Assembly (NCBI GenBank): GCA_964344215.1
Contig: CAYFMP010000008.1
Coordinates: forward strand, 1-64,000
Direction: 5' to 3'
Source: CAYFMP01 sp964344215
GTDB taxonomy: Bacteria; Pseudomonadota; Alphaproteobacteria; Rhodospirillales; Casp-alpha2
DNA: 64,000 bases
Shown: piece after piece, positions 51,974 through 60,242 of the stretch
Position numbering within the stretch: the first letter of the stretch is position 1
Layout: every line of letters begins with the position of its first letter
Made by a program: the position numbers and the translations under genes
Notes under the pieces: model-generated
Database searches by the model: none
Told to the model about the DNA's origin: nothing
What the model saw: only the letters and a program-made list of their open reading frames with translations

Positions 51974-53004
51974 TCGTCACCTTCCATGTCGTCCCATGAC
52001 AGCAAGACATTGGCCGCGACGTTTCGTGCCAAGCGCCGCCCGATGACGTCATTCATGCGATGCGAGGGAATGCCGGTGCCGGGCCGCTTCGACCAGATCA
52101 TGTCCTGATCGATCACCGCGCCCGCTGCCAAATCATGCGTGGTGACGATCGAACGGAACGCCCAAGTTCGGATCGGCAATTCCAGTTCGTGGATGGCCTT
52201 TTCGTCGCCGAGGCCCCTTTCGATCTTGTGGACGCCCTCGACAAGCTGGGCGAGTTCATCGAAATCTATGGACACCGACTGATCTGGACCGGGCTGGGCC
52301 TTGTCGAGGATAACGTGCTTCTCGATCAGATGAGCGCCCAGCGCGACCGCGGCAAACGAGGTAAACAAATCCGGCGTGTGGTCGGAATGGCCGATCACCG
52401 CCTTGTCGTACCTTTCGGCCATTTTGCCGATCACGCCCAGATTGATGTCCTCGTAGACGGGTGGGTATTCGCTGACGCAGTTCATCAAGGCAAGCGGTGC
52501 GCCGGTTGCCGCCAGGGCCGCGTAGGTGCGGTCAATCTCCTCGAAGGTAGACATTCCGGTAGAGACGATCATCGGTTTGCCAAACCCGGCGATCCGAACC
52601 AGCGTCGGGACGTCGGTCATTTCACCGGACCCGATCTTGTAGGCGGCGACGCCCAGCGTTTCGATCTCCTGCGCCGCCTTCCAGCTGAACGGCGTGCACA
52701 GGTAAAGTATCCCAATCTCGTCGCACAGGGCCTTGAGTTCGCGGTGCTGGTCCAGGGTCAGGGCGTATTTTTTGAGGAACTCGTAGAGAGGTTCCTCGAA
52801 ATTGTCCGACATCGGCGCGTCGGGGAGCATCTCCTCGTCCGGAAGGTGGTGCTGGAACTTGATGGCGTCGGCGCCGGCCTGTTTGGCACGGCGCACCATC
52901 TCAAAAGCCGCCTCGGTGTCGCCCAGGTGGTTATCGCAGCCCTCGGCGATAACGAAGACGGGAGCGCCGGGGCCAACGGCTGTTTCGGCTATGTGAAAGG
53001 GCAA
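51970..53004 (-). CDS. neuB: Nonulosonic acid synthase (NeuB/LegI family)
   Basis: About 344 residues. The TIM-barrel synthase domain shows VFVIAEGCDNHLGD, AIKFQHHLPDEEM, YLCTPFSWKAAQEIE, YKIGSGEMTDVPTL and IEKHVILDK; the C-terminal SAF (antifreeze-like) domain runs from TTHDLAAGAVIDQDM to the end. It condenses PEP with an N-acetylmannosamine-type sugar. The usual GPDH motif after HVILDK reads GPDQ, a deviation worth noting. The start is uncertain: TTG at 53004, two bases after the radical SAM stop, is preferred over a GTG at 53052, whose extra 16 residues lie inside that gene and do not resemble the family. Confidence 0.88.
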   Translation of the reverse strand: MPFHIAETAVGPGAPVFVIAEGCDNHLGDTEAAFEMVRRAKQAGADAIKFQHHLPDEEMLPDAPMSDNFEEPLYEFLKKYALTLDQHRELKALCDEIGILYLCTPFSWKAAQEIETLGVAAYKIGSGEMTDVPTLVRIAGFGKPMIVSTGMSTFEEIDRTYAALAATGAPLALMNCVSEYPPVYEDINLGVIGKMAERYDKAVIGHSDHTPDLFTSFAAVALGAHLIEKHVILDKAQPGPDQSVSIDFDELAQLVEGVHKIERGLGDEKAIHELELPIRTWAFRSIVTTHDLAAGAVIDQDMIWSKRPGTGIPSHRMNDVIGRRLARNVAANVLLSWDDMEGDE

Positions 53005-53005
53005 A

Positions 53006-55036
53006 TTAGCCGGGCTCGACGGGTTGGCGGAACAGCTGCTTGAGAAACACACGTGACAGGATGCGGCTAAGCCCTCTTACGTCGTTTCCAAAAATACCGA
53101 TGTAACTATCGATGGACCGGCGCTGTTCCTCGGTATGGGAAAATGACAACGTGCACGGCACAGGCAACTTCAGGGCTTGCATCTGCTCGGCGTCCTTGGC
53201 ATCGACAACGCCGGGCACATCGAAACGCAATTGGGCCTGGGGCGATTTTGTTGAATCGACAAATAAATCTTCAATCTGCATCCGCTTAAAAATAATTATG
53301 TCCTCTGCCAGATCAGATATATCGGGCGAGCAGGAGCCGCTTTCATTGAGAAATTCGCGGATTGTTTTGGTGGCGACACGGCATGCGGCCGGGAAATATT
53401 TCGTCAATGACAAGGCTTTGTACTTAAAAACCAGATTGCTTCCGTAATCGCCGCTCAGATACTGACCGATCACCTCGGAGGAACTCACGAATTCCTCAAG
53501 GTCATCTCTGTTTTCCCACAGCTCGCTTCCCGTTTCCTCCAGGAAAAGACTCAACAGTTCGTCAAACTCATCGTCATTGGCGGCCTCAAAAATTTTTACG
53601 AGCCATCCCCAAGGCGACATACCAAGTATCTGCAACAATCGGACGATTTCCGAGAATATTCCGTCGTTGTAGAAGACGTTGACAACCAAATTCATCCTAC
53701 GGCACTTCAGGTAATCTTCGTAGGGAAGCGTGTTGTTGGCGATGCAGATTTCCTCGATTTCGGCGACGTTGATCGTCCGGCCATTGAACGCGTAACTACC
53801 GAAACACCGGGGAATAACCCGATATTTCAATTTCATGCCGTGCGTTTTCCTGATTTCCTGGCCGCCAAACTCGGTGCCGACCAGGATCATGAGTTGATAC
53901 ATGGAGATCGTATTGAACCCGGCATTGACCAGCGTCTCCAGTGTCGCAAAGTGCGCCTTCAGGCTATCGCCAGGCAGGGCCAGTATGACCTCACTATAAG
54001 TGTTTGCTCCGATTTCGCTGGCCTGCATCGCCATCTCGACGATTTGGTCAGAGGAAATATTGCTTCGCTTCATGGTTTTTTGAACCACCGGATCGAGACT
54101 TTGAACCGAGCCGGCCAGTTTCATGGCTCCGCGAACCAACTTTGCGGCTTCCAGAACCCGCTCCTTCTTGTTTTTGCCGGTGGCCACATTGATATAACGA
54201 GGATAATCGTATTTGTCCTGAACTTCGGCGATGACGCGACATGTGTCGAGGTCTTGCTGGAACATCGCGAAATTGGAATCGGCGATCAGCAGATCGTTGC
54301 GACGCTCGTCTTCGGGAAGCGCCGCCAACATTTCAGCTATGTAAATAATCTCGTCACGAACGACTTCCGGTGGCTTGTGCTTGGTCTTTCGCCAATAGAC
54401 CTGCCCCTCCGTGCAAAAAGCGCACTCAAAAGGGCATCCTCGTGCGGTCTGAATTACCGGAAGAAGTCGACCATCGAAAAACTCGTCCAAACGGCCGCTT
54501 AGATACGGCGAAGGAATCGTTTCGAGATTCATTACTCTTTCGATCCGTGTCGAAACCCGAAGGCTGCCCGAAGTATCGATATAACACAGGTTGGCAACAT
54601 CATCGCTCAGCCGGTTTTTATCGAAATCGGCATTTCGAAGCGCCTGTGCGAGCTCCGCGAATCCACGCTCGGCCTCCTTCGTGACGTAGTAATCGACCCA
54701 CGGGGCGGCGATCAGGGCCGCTTCTTGTTCTTCGGGAACCATCGGAAAATTGGGGCCGCCAAAAACGATCGAGATTGCCGGATTGTCGGTCTTGATCTCG
54801 CGAGCGAACGCCAGGGACAGCGCGCTGTTCCAAACATAATTGGAAAACCCGATGACGTTGGGCCGGTCAGTCTCAATGGCCTTGGCCAAATCTTTCGGAA
54901 ACTTGAAAAGCCGCATTTCCTCGATATCGGAAACTTCCTGGGTCGCGTACTCGGCAAGCATGCCGATACCCGCTGGAATGATATCGGACGCGATTGTTTG
55001 CTGCGTATAGGTCAGGTCGCAGAGCCAAATTTTCAT
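53006..55036 (-). CDS. B12-binding-type radical SAM enzyme (3)
   Basis: 676 residues from the ATG at 55036 (GGTGG site upstream). N-terminal cobalamin-type domain: KIWLCDLTYTQQTIASDII, NVIGFSNYVWNSAL, SIVFGGPNFPMVP. The radical SAM core has ARGCPFECAFC (Cys201, 205, 208), LLIADSNFAMFQQD and AGSVQSLDPVVQKTMKRSNI. A long C-terminal region of about 250 residues follows. It is clearly paralogous to enzyme 4 (60243-62198), sharing core segments and the 'SVQS(L/M)D' step. Directly upstream of neuB, it may tailor the nonulosonic acid or its precursor; this is inference from position. Confidence 0.85.
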   Translation of the reverse strand: MKIWLCDLTYTQQTIASDIIPAGIGMLAEYATQEVSDIEEMRLFKFPKDLAKAIETDRPNVIGFSNYVWNSALSLAFAREIKTDNPAISIVFGGPNFPMVPEEQEAALIAAPWVDYYVTKEAERGFAELAQALRNADFDKNRLSDDVANLCYIDTSGSLRVSTRIERVMNLETIPSPYLSGRLDEFFDGRLLPVIQTARGCPFECAFCTEGQVYWRKTKHKPPEVVRDEIIYIAEMLAALPEDERRNDLLIADSNFAMFQQDLDTCRVIAEVQDKYDYPRYINVATGKNKKERVLEAAKLVRGAMKLAGSVQSLDPVVQKTMKRSNISSDQIVEMAMQASEIGANTYSEVILALPGDSLKAHFATLETLVNAGFNTISMYQLMILVGTEFGGQEIRKTHGMKLKYRVIPRCFGSYAFNGRTINVAEIEEICIANNTLPYEDYLKCRRMNLVVNVFYNDGIFSEIVRLLQILGMSPWGWLVKIFEAANDDEFDELLSLFLEETGSELWENRDDLEEFVSSSEVIGQYLSGDYGSNLVFKYKALSLTKYFPAACRVATKTIREFLNESGSCSPDISDLAEDIIIFKRMQIEDLFVDSTKSPQAQLRFDVPGVVDAKDAEQMQALKLPVPCTLSFSHTEEQRRSIDSYIGIFGNDVRGLSRILSRVFLKQLFRQPVEPG

Positions 55037-55151
55037 GGAGCCACCCATCCAAACGGACGGTCGGAACAACTAAAAATGTTGGTCTGATAGTCCATATTGG
55101 GCCGCCGGCCTATCTGCTCAATCTCGAAGTTTATTTTGTTATTTTGGAGCA

Positions 55152-56564
55152 TCATCCCGTGGGTCGAGCCTTCGTTCGAGCGAACAGCCCGTTACTTTGG
55201 AAAACGAAAATTGTCATCCCAGTCACCGGCGCCAGGGCAACGAATAATCGGGTCGAAAGATCGGGACTCAACGTTTCTACTAGAACACTTACCAGGCCCA
55301 CAACAAGGACACCCGCTAAGGCCAAATGATCAACTTGCGGCCGCTTAGGGAGGTGGCAAGTGCAAATCGTCATGCCGATTCGAATTGATATTCGTTGAAC
55401 CAATACAGCCGCTACCGCTGCGTACATTCCCAGGACCGGGGCGGCCACGGCTAGGGTCGCTGTCGCTAGCATCGTCGATACGATCATCACCCGCGACAAA
55501 CCTCGCCCAAGAGACCGAGCGGTGATAATTGCGCTATCCGTGGGGGAAAGATATGAAATTAACAAAACCATATAAAAATAAACAGCCAGGGTCGATGCCG
55601 ACGTAAATTTATCGTTGGTCAACAAACGAATGATATCCTCCGCAAAACACGCGAAGAATATGCCGCCCAAGATCATCAACAAATACGCTCCTTTCCAATA
55701 CCTCTGGGTTTGCTCGAACTTCAGGTGGTCTGTGCGTGCCTCTTCAAGCGAAATCGGCTGAACGGTTCGTGTCCACGCCTTGATGCAAAGGCTTGCAGTA
55801 TTTCCATATTGTTGAGCATGACCGACCAGGCCGATCACGTTCAGGCTGAAGAAAGTCGCGAGTATGGAGCGCTCCAAGACGGCGTAAAGCATTTCGCTGA
55901 GGCCTCCGATCATCGTCAACGGACCGAGCCTTCTGATTTCAACCAGCCATTCCCGCCCGACGTTCATGCACAAATAATTACGAAGAGCTACGATCCCACC
56001 GATTGCGCCAAGAAGATTTGCCGCCAGTAGAGCGGCAAATAGAGAGGTCAGGCCCCACTGAAAAACAAAAAGACCACCCAGCACAACGCAAGAACGTACA
56101 ATTGTTTGTCCGACTAAAATGGAAGAATAGAACGCGGCATTGGATTTCAATACCAAAACTGCCTGGGCAATCGACCAAACCGGAGCAAGCATCATGGCCG
56201 CCAATGCCAAATAAAACTCGGCCGACCCGATGTCGTCGAGAAACCCGAATTCGGTACGCACGAGCGTCCACGCACCCATCAAAACCAATAAATAGATAAA
56301 ATTGATGATGAGTTCGAAAGCCAATGTGGTCGAAATCAACGACTTTTTTCGGGTCTGGTCCGATATCTGGTAATTGGCGTTCAGTAAAAATGTGGAAATC
56401 GCCCCACTTAACCCGCCGCCCACTGCCATGAACACGGTGACGAGGGCAAAAGCGCCGTAATCCTCGGGGTTCAAAATCAGGGTCGTCAACGGGAGAATGG
56501 CAAACGCAACCGCTCCGGCGAAAAACGTCGAAGACACATACAGCAAATAATTCTTTGTCAACAT
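55152..56564 (-). CDS. Wzx-type oligosaccharide flippase
   Basis: 470 residues, hydrophobic throughout with about 12-14 membrane spans, few charges and the polysaccharide-transporter (PST/MATE-like) layout: LLYVSSTFFAGAVAFAILPLTTLILNPEDYGAFALV at the start is the usual Wzx opening. It would flip the undecaprenyl-PP repeat unit across the inner membrane. It is the only flippase recognised in the window, and no Wzm/Wzt ABC exporter is seen, so assembly is probably Wzx/Wzy-dependent. 115 bases separate it from the radical SAM gene downstream. Confidence 0.85.
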   Translation of the reverse strand: MLTKNYLLYVSSTFFAGAVAFAILPLTTLILNPEDYGAFALVTVFMAVGGGLSGAISTFLLNANYQISDQTRKKSLISTTLAFELIINFIYLLVLMGAWTLVRTEFGFLDDIGSAEFYLALAAMMLAPVWSIAQAVLVLKSNAAFYSSILVGQTIVRSCVVLGGLFVFQWGLTSLFAALLAANLLGAIGGIVALRNYLCMNVGREWLVEIRRLGPLTMIGGLSEMLYAVLERSILATFFSLNVIGLVGHAQQYGNTASLCIKAWTRTVQPISLEEARTDHLKFEQTQRYWKGAYLLMILGGIFFACFAEDIIRLLTNDKFTSASTLAVYFYMVLLISYLSPTDSAIITARSLGRGLSRVMIVSTMLATATLAVAAPVLGMYAAVAAVLVQRISIRIGMTICTCHLPKRPQVDHLALAGVLVVGLVSVLVETLSPDLSTRLFVALAPVTGMTIFVFQSNGLFARTKARPTG

Positions 56565-56627
56565 GTCAGCGAGGAGCAGGTGAGATCAAGCGCCACCTTT
56601 TCCGAAAATTGTGCGTTTTGACCGTTG

Positions 56628-57887
56628 TCATGAATTGAACTTTTGCAATGCCGTATCGACAACAGTCTCGACCTTGAAACGCTCTTTCAGGGTTCGATAC
56701 CCGTTCTCGCCCAGCCGGCGGCGAAGCGCCTGGTCGCCGGCCGCTCTTGCAATCAAATCGGCAATTTCCTGCGGGCTATCTCCGAGAAGCGCATTAAAAC
56801 CGTGTTCGATTTCCGGCATCGAAAGCGCCGCATTGGAATGGGCGACGACACAGCATCCGAGAGACCACGCGTGGAGGTAGCGCGTATGACCCGTGGAGTA
56901 CCGGCTTGCATTATTGACGCACAGAAAAATCGGCGATTCCAACATTTCGCTGTCAATATCTTCGACAAATCCGCGAATTTTGATTTCTGGATGTTCGAGG
57001 GTGGATTTTAGGGCCGCCTTGGGTTTTCCCCCGCCGTAGATATGGACCTCAAATCCCCCATCCGGGAAAACACGGCGTAACTCGGGCATGAGGTCGCGAC
57101 CAAGTATCTCCAGACCCATGGAATTCGCGGTGGAAGTCAGAAAACCAATGTTGCCTACGATTCTTAATGGCGAAACAATTTCCTTCTGGTCGCGCGTTTC
57201 ACGCCAAGCCTCGCCATATCGATCAATCCACAGGTTATTGATATAGAACGCCCTTGGCCCCAGTTTTGAACGATAGTATTCGGCACAGTTGAGGCTGACG
57301 TCTGCAACGAAATCCCATCTGGCCATCTCGCGAATATGAAATCTTTCCAGCCAACCCACGAACAAACGTCCGGCAAAGTAAGAAAGAAAACTGTTGCCGT
57401 TGCGCCTGGCGTTTTCGATTTCAATCCGCGCGGTCCAGGGGTCCGGATTTCCGAAGTAGGTGAACCTTTTCGCAGGGTACTTCGAAAAAAGACATGTTGT
57501 GGGTTCGCTCCAAGGCACAAAAATAAAATCCGGATCGAAAGCGCTAGCCGCCTTGTAGGCAATATCCTGGTGGAGGGTTTCCGGGTAGTAGTCTTCGAGT
57601 CGCGGCAACACCATACGCCTCCATATCGACCTTGCGGGTGGCGGAGTCGGAAGGACCAATGGGTCGAGAAAGGTAACGCCCTTGGCGTTGAGGGCTTTGC
57701 GGGCGGAGTCCTGTACCTCGTTCAGTGTGGAAACGAATCCCGTATCGATCTTTAAAAAACCGACCTCTATTTCCGGGCTGCGCGCGAATTCCGATGTCAA
57801 TTGATAAAGAACAAGCGTTGCCGCCTGATGCGGTAGGCTTTCCTCCGGCCAGAGGGGATTGATAACGAGAAGCCGCTTGCGGGGCAT
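56628..57887 (-). CDS. Glycosyltransferase, GT-B type
   Basis: 419 residues from the ATG at 57887 (a TTG four codons upstream is possible). LLVINPLWPEESLPHQAATLVLYQL at the N-terminus, FVPWSEPTTCLFSKYPAKRFTYFG in the middle, and a C-terminal domain with YSTGHTRYLHAWSLGCCVVAHSNAA and GFNALLGDSPQEIADLI, the GT1/GT4-like donor site. It lies between the flippase and the DegT-like gene. Given its neighbours, a transferase for the unusual dideoxy sugar is conceivable, but not shown. Confidence 0.75.
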   Translation of the reverse strand: MPRKRLLVINPLWPEESLPHQAATLVLYQLTSEFARSPEIEVGFLKIDTGFVSTLNEVQDSARKALNAKGVTFLDPLVLPTPPPARSIWRRMVLPRLEDYYPETLHQDIAYKAASAFDPDFIFVPWSEPTTCLFSKYPAKRFTYFGNPDPWTARIEIENARRNGNSFLSYFAGRLFVGWLERFHIREMARWDFVADVSLNCAEYYRSKLGPRAFYINNLWIDRYGEAWRETRDQKEIVSPLRIVGNIGFLTSTANSMGLEILGRDLMPELRRVFPDGGFEVHIYGGGKPKAALKSTLEHPEIKIRGFVEDIDSEMLESPIFLCVNNASRYSTGHTRYLHAWSLGCCVVAHSNAALSMPEIEHGFNALLGDSPQEIADLIARAAGDQALRRRLGENGYRTLKERFKVETVVDTALQKFNS

Positions 57888-57917
57888 CGAAGCGTCCAAG
57901 TCTTTTTGTTCTGAAAG

Positions 57918-59189
57918 CTAGGTGTGGTCTTTGACGAAGGAAACGATGGCGTCGGCCATGTACTCAAGATCGCCCTGGTTGATGCCCGGGTGGATACCGA
58001 CAAAAATCAACTTGTCCCTGAGAATCCGCGAATTGATAAGATCGCCGACGTTACGGCCCGGGGCGTTGCGAAAGGCCGGCTGGTCGGGGAGGCAGCCGGC
58101 GAATAAAGGACGGGTTTCGATATTCAACGCCTCAAGATGCTCTGCGAACGCCCTGCGGCTGAACGCAGCCTCGTTTCGAAGGACAATTGGGTACGTGTAG
58201 TACGTATGATGACGCCCCGGGGCCGTTTTGGGTGTCGCCAGGAAGTTGCCGACTTCCTTGTCGAGGGTCTCAGTTAGAAATGCGGCGTTAGCGCGCCGTT
58301 GGTCGTTCATCGCATCGAGTTTAGCCAGCTGCTCAATCCCAAAAGCAGCCGTCACGTCGGTCATCCGCATGTTGAACCCAAGGCGCTCGAAAACATAACG
58401 GACATCGTAATCGGTGAGCACTTCGTCGGAATAGAACCTTTCGCTTCCCGTCGCCTCGTTGTTGTAACGCCCGAATTCGCGATAAGAGCGACACACGATT
58501 TCCAGCGCGTCGTCGTTGGTGACGACCATGCCGCCCTCGCCAGTCGTCATGTTGTGGGCCACGAAGAAACTGAAGGTTCCGATGTGGCCGAAACTACCGA
58601 CTTTTCCGCCATCCAGCATCGAGCCATGCGCCTCACAGCAATCCTCAAGGACCGCCAAGCCGTGTCGATTAGCAATCTCCAGCAGATCGTTCATCTCGGC
58701 CGGGTAACCGAGGGTATGCACGGGCATGAGTATCCGGGTCCGGTCGGAAATCGCCTTTTCGACTTCGTCGGCCGAGATATTTAACGTTTCCTTGTCGACG
58801 TCCACGTACACAGGCACCAGCCCCGCCTGTACTATCGGCATGGAAACCGTGGCGAAGGTTGCTGCCGGAACGATCACTTCGTCGCCGTCCTGTAATCCCC
58901 GTTGCTCCTTCAGGGCATGAAGGGCGATAAGGTTGGCCGACGAGCCGGAGTTTGTGGCGATTCCGCTGGCACATCCGATATAGCGCGCATAAGCGCTCTC
59001 GAACTCGCGAACGTTTTTACCTTGCGATATCCAACCGCCGAGAATAGTCGAGAAGGCTCTCATCGCTTCGCGGTGATCGAAGGCAGGGGCGCTGAGCCGA
59101 ACCGTTTTCGTGGCGGCGGCCGAAGGCTCCAGAGTCTGCCGATAGTAGGCTTCGACAAGCGGTGCAATCTTCGTGAGTAGGGGTTCCAC
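57918..59189 (-). CDS. DegT/DnrJ-fold sugar 3-dehydratase-like protein (His for Lys)
   Basis: 423 residues of the DegT/DnrJ/EryC1 PLP family; GTG start directly after the upstream stop. NSGSSANLIALHAL and EDCCEAHGS bind PLP as usual, but the segment normally ending SFxxxK reads TFSFFVAHNMTTGEGG: His212 (codon CAC at 58554-58556) replaces the Schiff-base Lys. That exchange defines ColD (GDP-4-keto-6-deoxymannose 3-dehydratase) and RfbH/E1. The N-terminal extension resembles RfbH, yet the Cys-rich Fe-S loop of E1 is absent (FGRYNNEATGSERF instead). A PMP-dependent C3 deoxygenation on a 4-keto-6-deoxy sugar is therefore likely; gmd in this locus makes the ColD substrate. Confidence 0.82.
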   Translation of the reverse strand: MEPLLTKIAPLVEAYYRQTLEPSAAATKTVRLSAPAFDHREAMRAFSTILGGWISQGKNVREFESAYARYIGCASGIATNSGSSANLIALHALKEQRGLQDGDEVIVPAATFATVSMPIVQAGLVPVYVDVDKETLNISADEVEKAISDRTRILMPVHTLGYPAEMNDLLEIANRHGLAVLEDCCEAHGSMLDGGKVGSFGHIGTFSFFVAHNMTTGEGGMVVTNDDALEIVCRSYREFGRYNNEATGSERFYSDEVLTDYDVRYVFERLGFNMRMTDVTAAFGIEQLAKLDAMNDQRRANAAFLTETLDKEVGNFLATPKTAPGRHHTYYTYPIVLRNEAAFSRRAFAEHLEALNIETRPLFAGCLPDQPAFRNAPGRNVGDLINSRILRDKLIFVGIHPGINQGDLEYMADAIVSFVKDHT

Positions 59190-60140
59190 TTAAAAATTCT
59201 CCTGCGCGGACTGTTTGGCTGAATCAATCGTTGTACGCAGACCTTCGCCCAACGGGATATTCGGGCTCCATCCCAGTTCCGAACGAATGAGCGAGACATC
59301 CGCGTGATGATCGCCGTCGCCTGATTGCGACAAGGTTTCGGGGCCGTCAAACTCGATCGGCTTGCTCGTTTCGACGATACGGGCAATCAGTTGCACGACG
59401 TCCCGAATTCGTCTCGCCTCGCCCGAGCCGACATTGTAGATACGAAAGGGTCCAACGCCATCATGCGTCAAGCCCGCGGTTAGGGCTTCGGCGACGTCCG
59501 TTACGAAAACGAAATCCCGTTTCACGTCTGGGTTTCCAAACCGGGCCACCGGCTCCGGAGACGTCAATTTGCGAAGCGCCACGGGAATAAACTGACTGGC
59601 GCTTGAGCCGGGCCCGTAGGTCGTAAAAATCCGAAAAGCCGTACCGCGAAAATGTCCGGCGCAGGAGCGCGCCTCCACGATGGCTTCTGCAGCGACCTTC
59701 GATGCCCCAAGGTTTTCCTTAGGGCGAACAGGGCTATCTTCCTTGAACGGTAGCCCCGTTGTGCCCGAATACACATAGACGCTGCTCGCCAGCAAGAAAC
59801 ACTCGGCGCCGGCGTTGATGGCGTAATCGGCCATTTTAGATACCAAACCCACGTTCGAATGGATCTGCTGGGAATATTGATCGGGCGAAACGAAACCCCG
59901 GCGGTCACCGGCAAGGTGGACCACGGCATCAATACGGCCCGGCAACTTTCCATTCGCACCGTCGTCAAGGAGATCGGCCGATATATATTCGGTGTTGTCG
60001 GATCCATCGAATGACTCTGAGCGCGGGCTCCTGCCGACTCCGACGATTGTCGAGCCCGGTAGCTGGTCGGAGATTCGATTCACCAAGTGGCGGCCAATAA
60101 AGCCCGACGCCCCTGTGACCAGTATTGTATCGAGTCTCAT
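59190..60140 (-). CDS. Extended SDR with substituted active-site Tyr
   Basis: 316 residues. The NAD-binding motif TGASGFIG is at 9-16, VVHLAGDRRG near 73-82, ASSVYVYSG with the conserved Ser at 119-120, and RDFVFVTDVAEA further on, all typical of nucleotide-sugar epimerases/dehydratases. The YxxxK site reads KENLGASKVAAE, so Leu144 (codon CTT at 59709-59711) stands where Tyr is required, while Lys148 remains. The enzyme is either inactive in classical hydride chemistry, uses another residue, or serves as a partner of the adjacent DegT-like protein. The gene abuts it without a gap. Confidence 0.8.
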   Translation of the reverse strand: MRLDTILVTGASGFIGRHLVNRISDQLPGSTIVGVGRSPRSESFDGSDNTEYISADLLDDGANGKLPGRIDAVVHLAGDRRGFVSPDQYSQQIHSNVGLVSKMADYAINAGAECFLLASSVYVYSGTTGLPFKEDSPVRPKENLGASKVAAEAIVEARSCAGHFRGTAFRIFTTYGPGSSASQFIPVALRKLTSPEPVARFGNPDVKRDFVFVTDVAEALTAGLTHDGVGPFRIYNVGSGEARRIRDVVQLIARIVETSKPIEFDGPETLSQSGDGDHHADVSLIRSELGWSPNIPLGEGLRTTIDSAKQSAQENF

Positions 60141-60242
60141 TGAAGTTTAAGCGGATCGCGATGGTTCAACAGCGCAAAGCCCTACGGTTCTGCCGCAACT
60201 GCATGGCGCTATTTTAATTTCGGAAACGTCGAAGATTAACGC

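Noticed and set aside
53004..53052. GTG start giving neuB 16 more residues
   Set aside because: The extra Ser/Cys-rich residues are encoded by the 3' end of the radical SAM gene and do not resemble NeuB N-termini, although a TTG start is not certain either.
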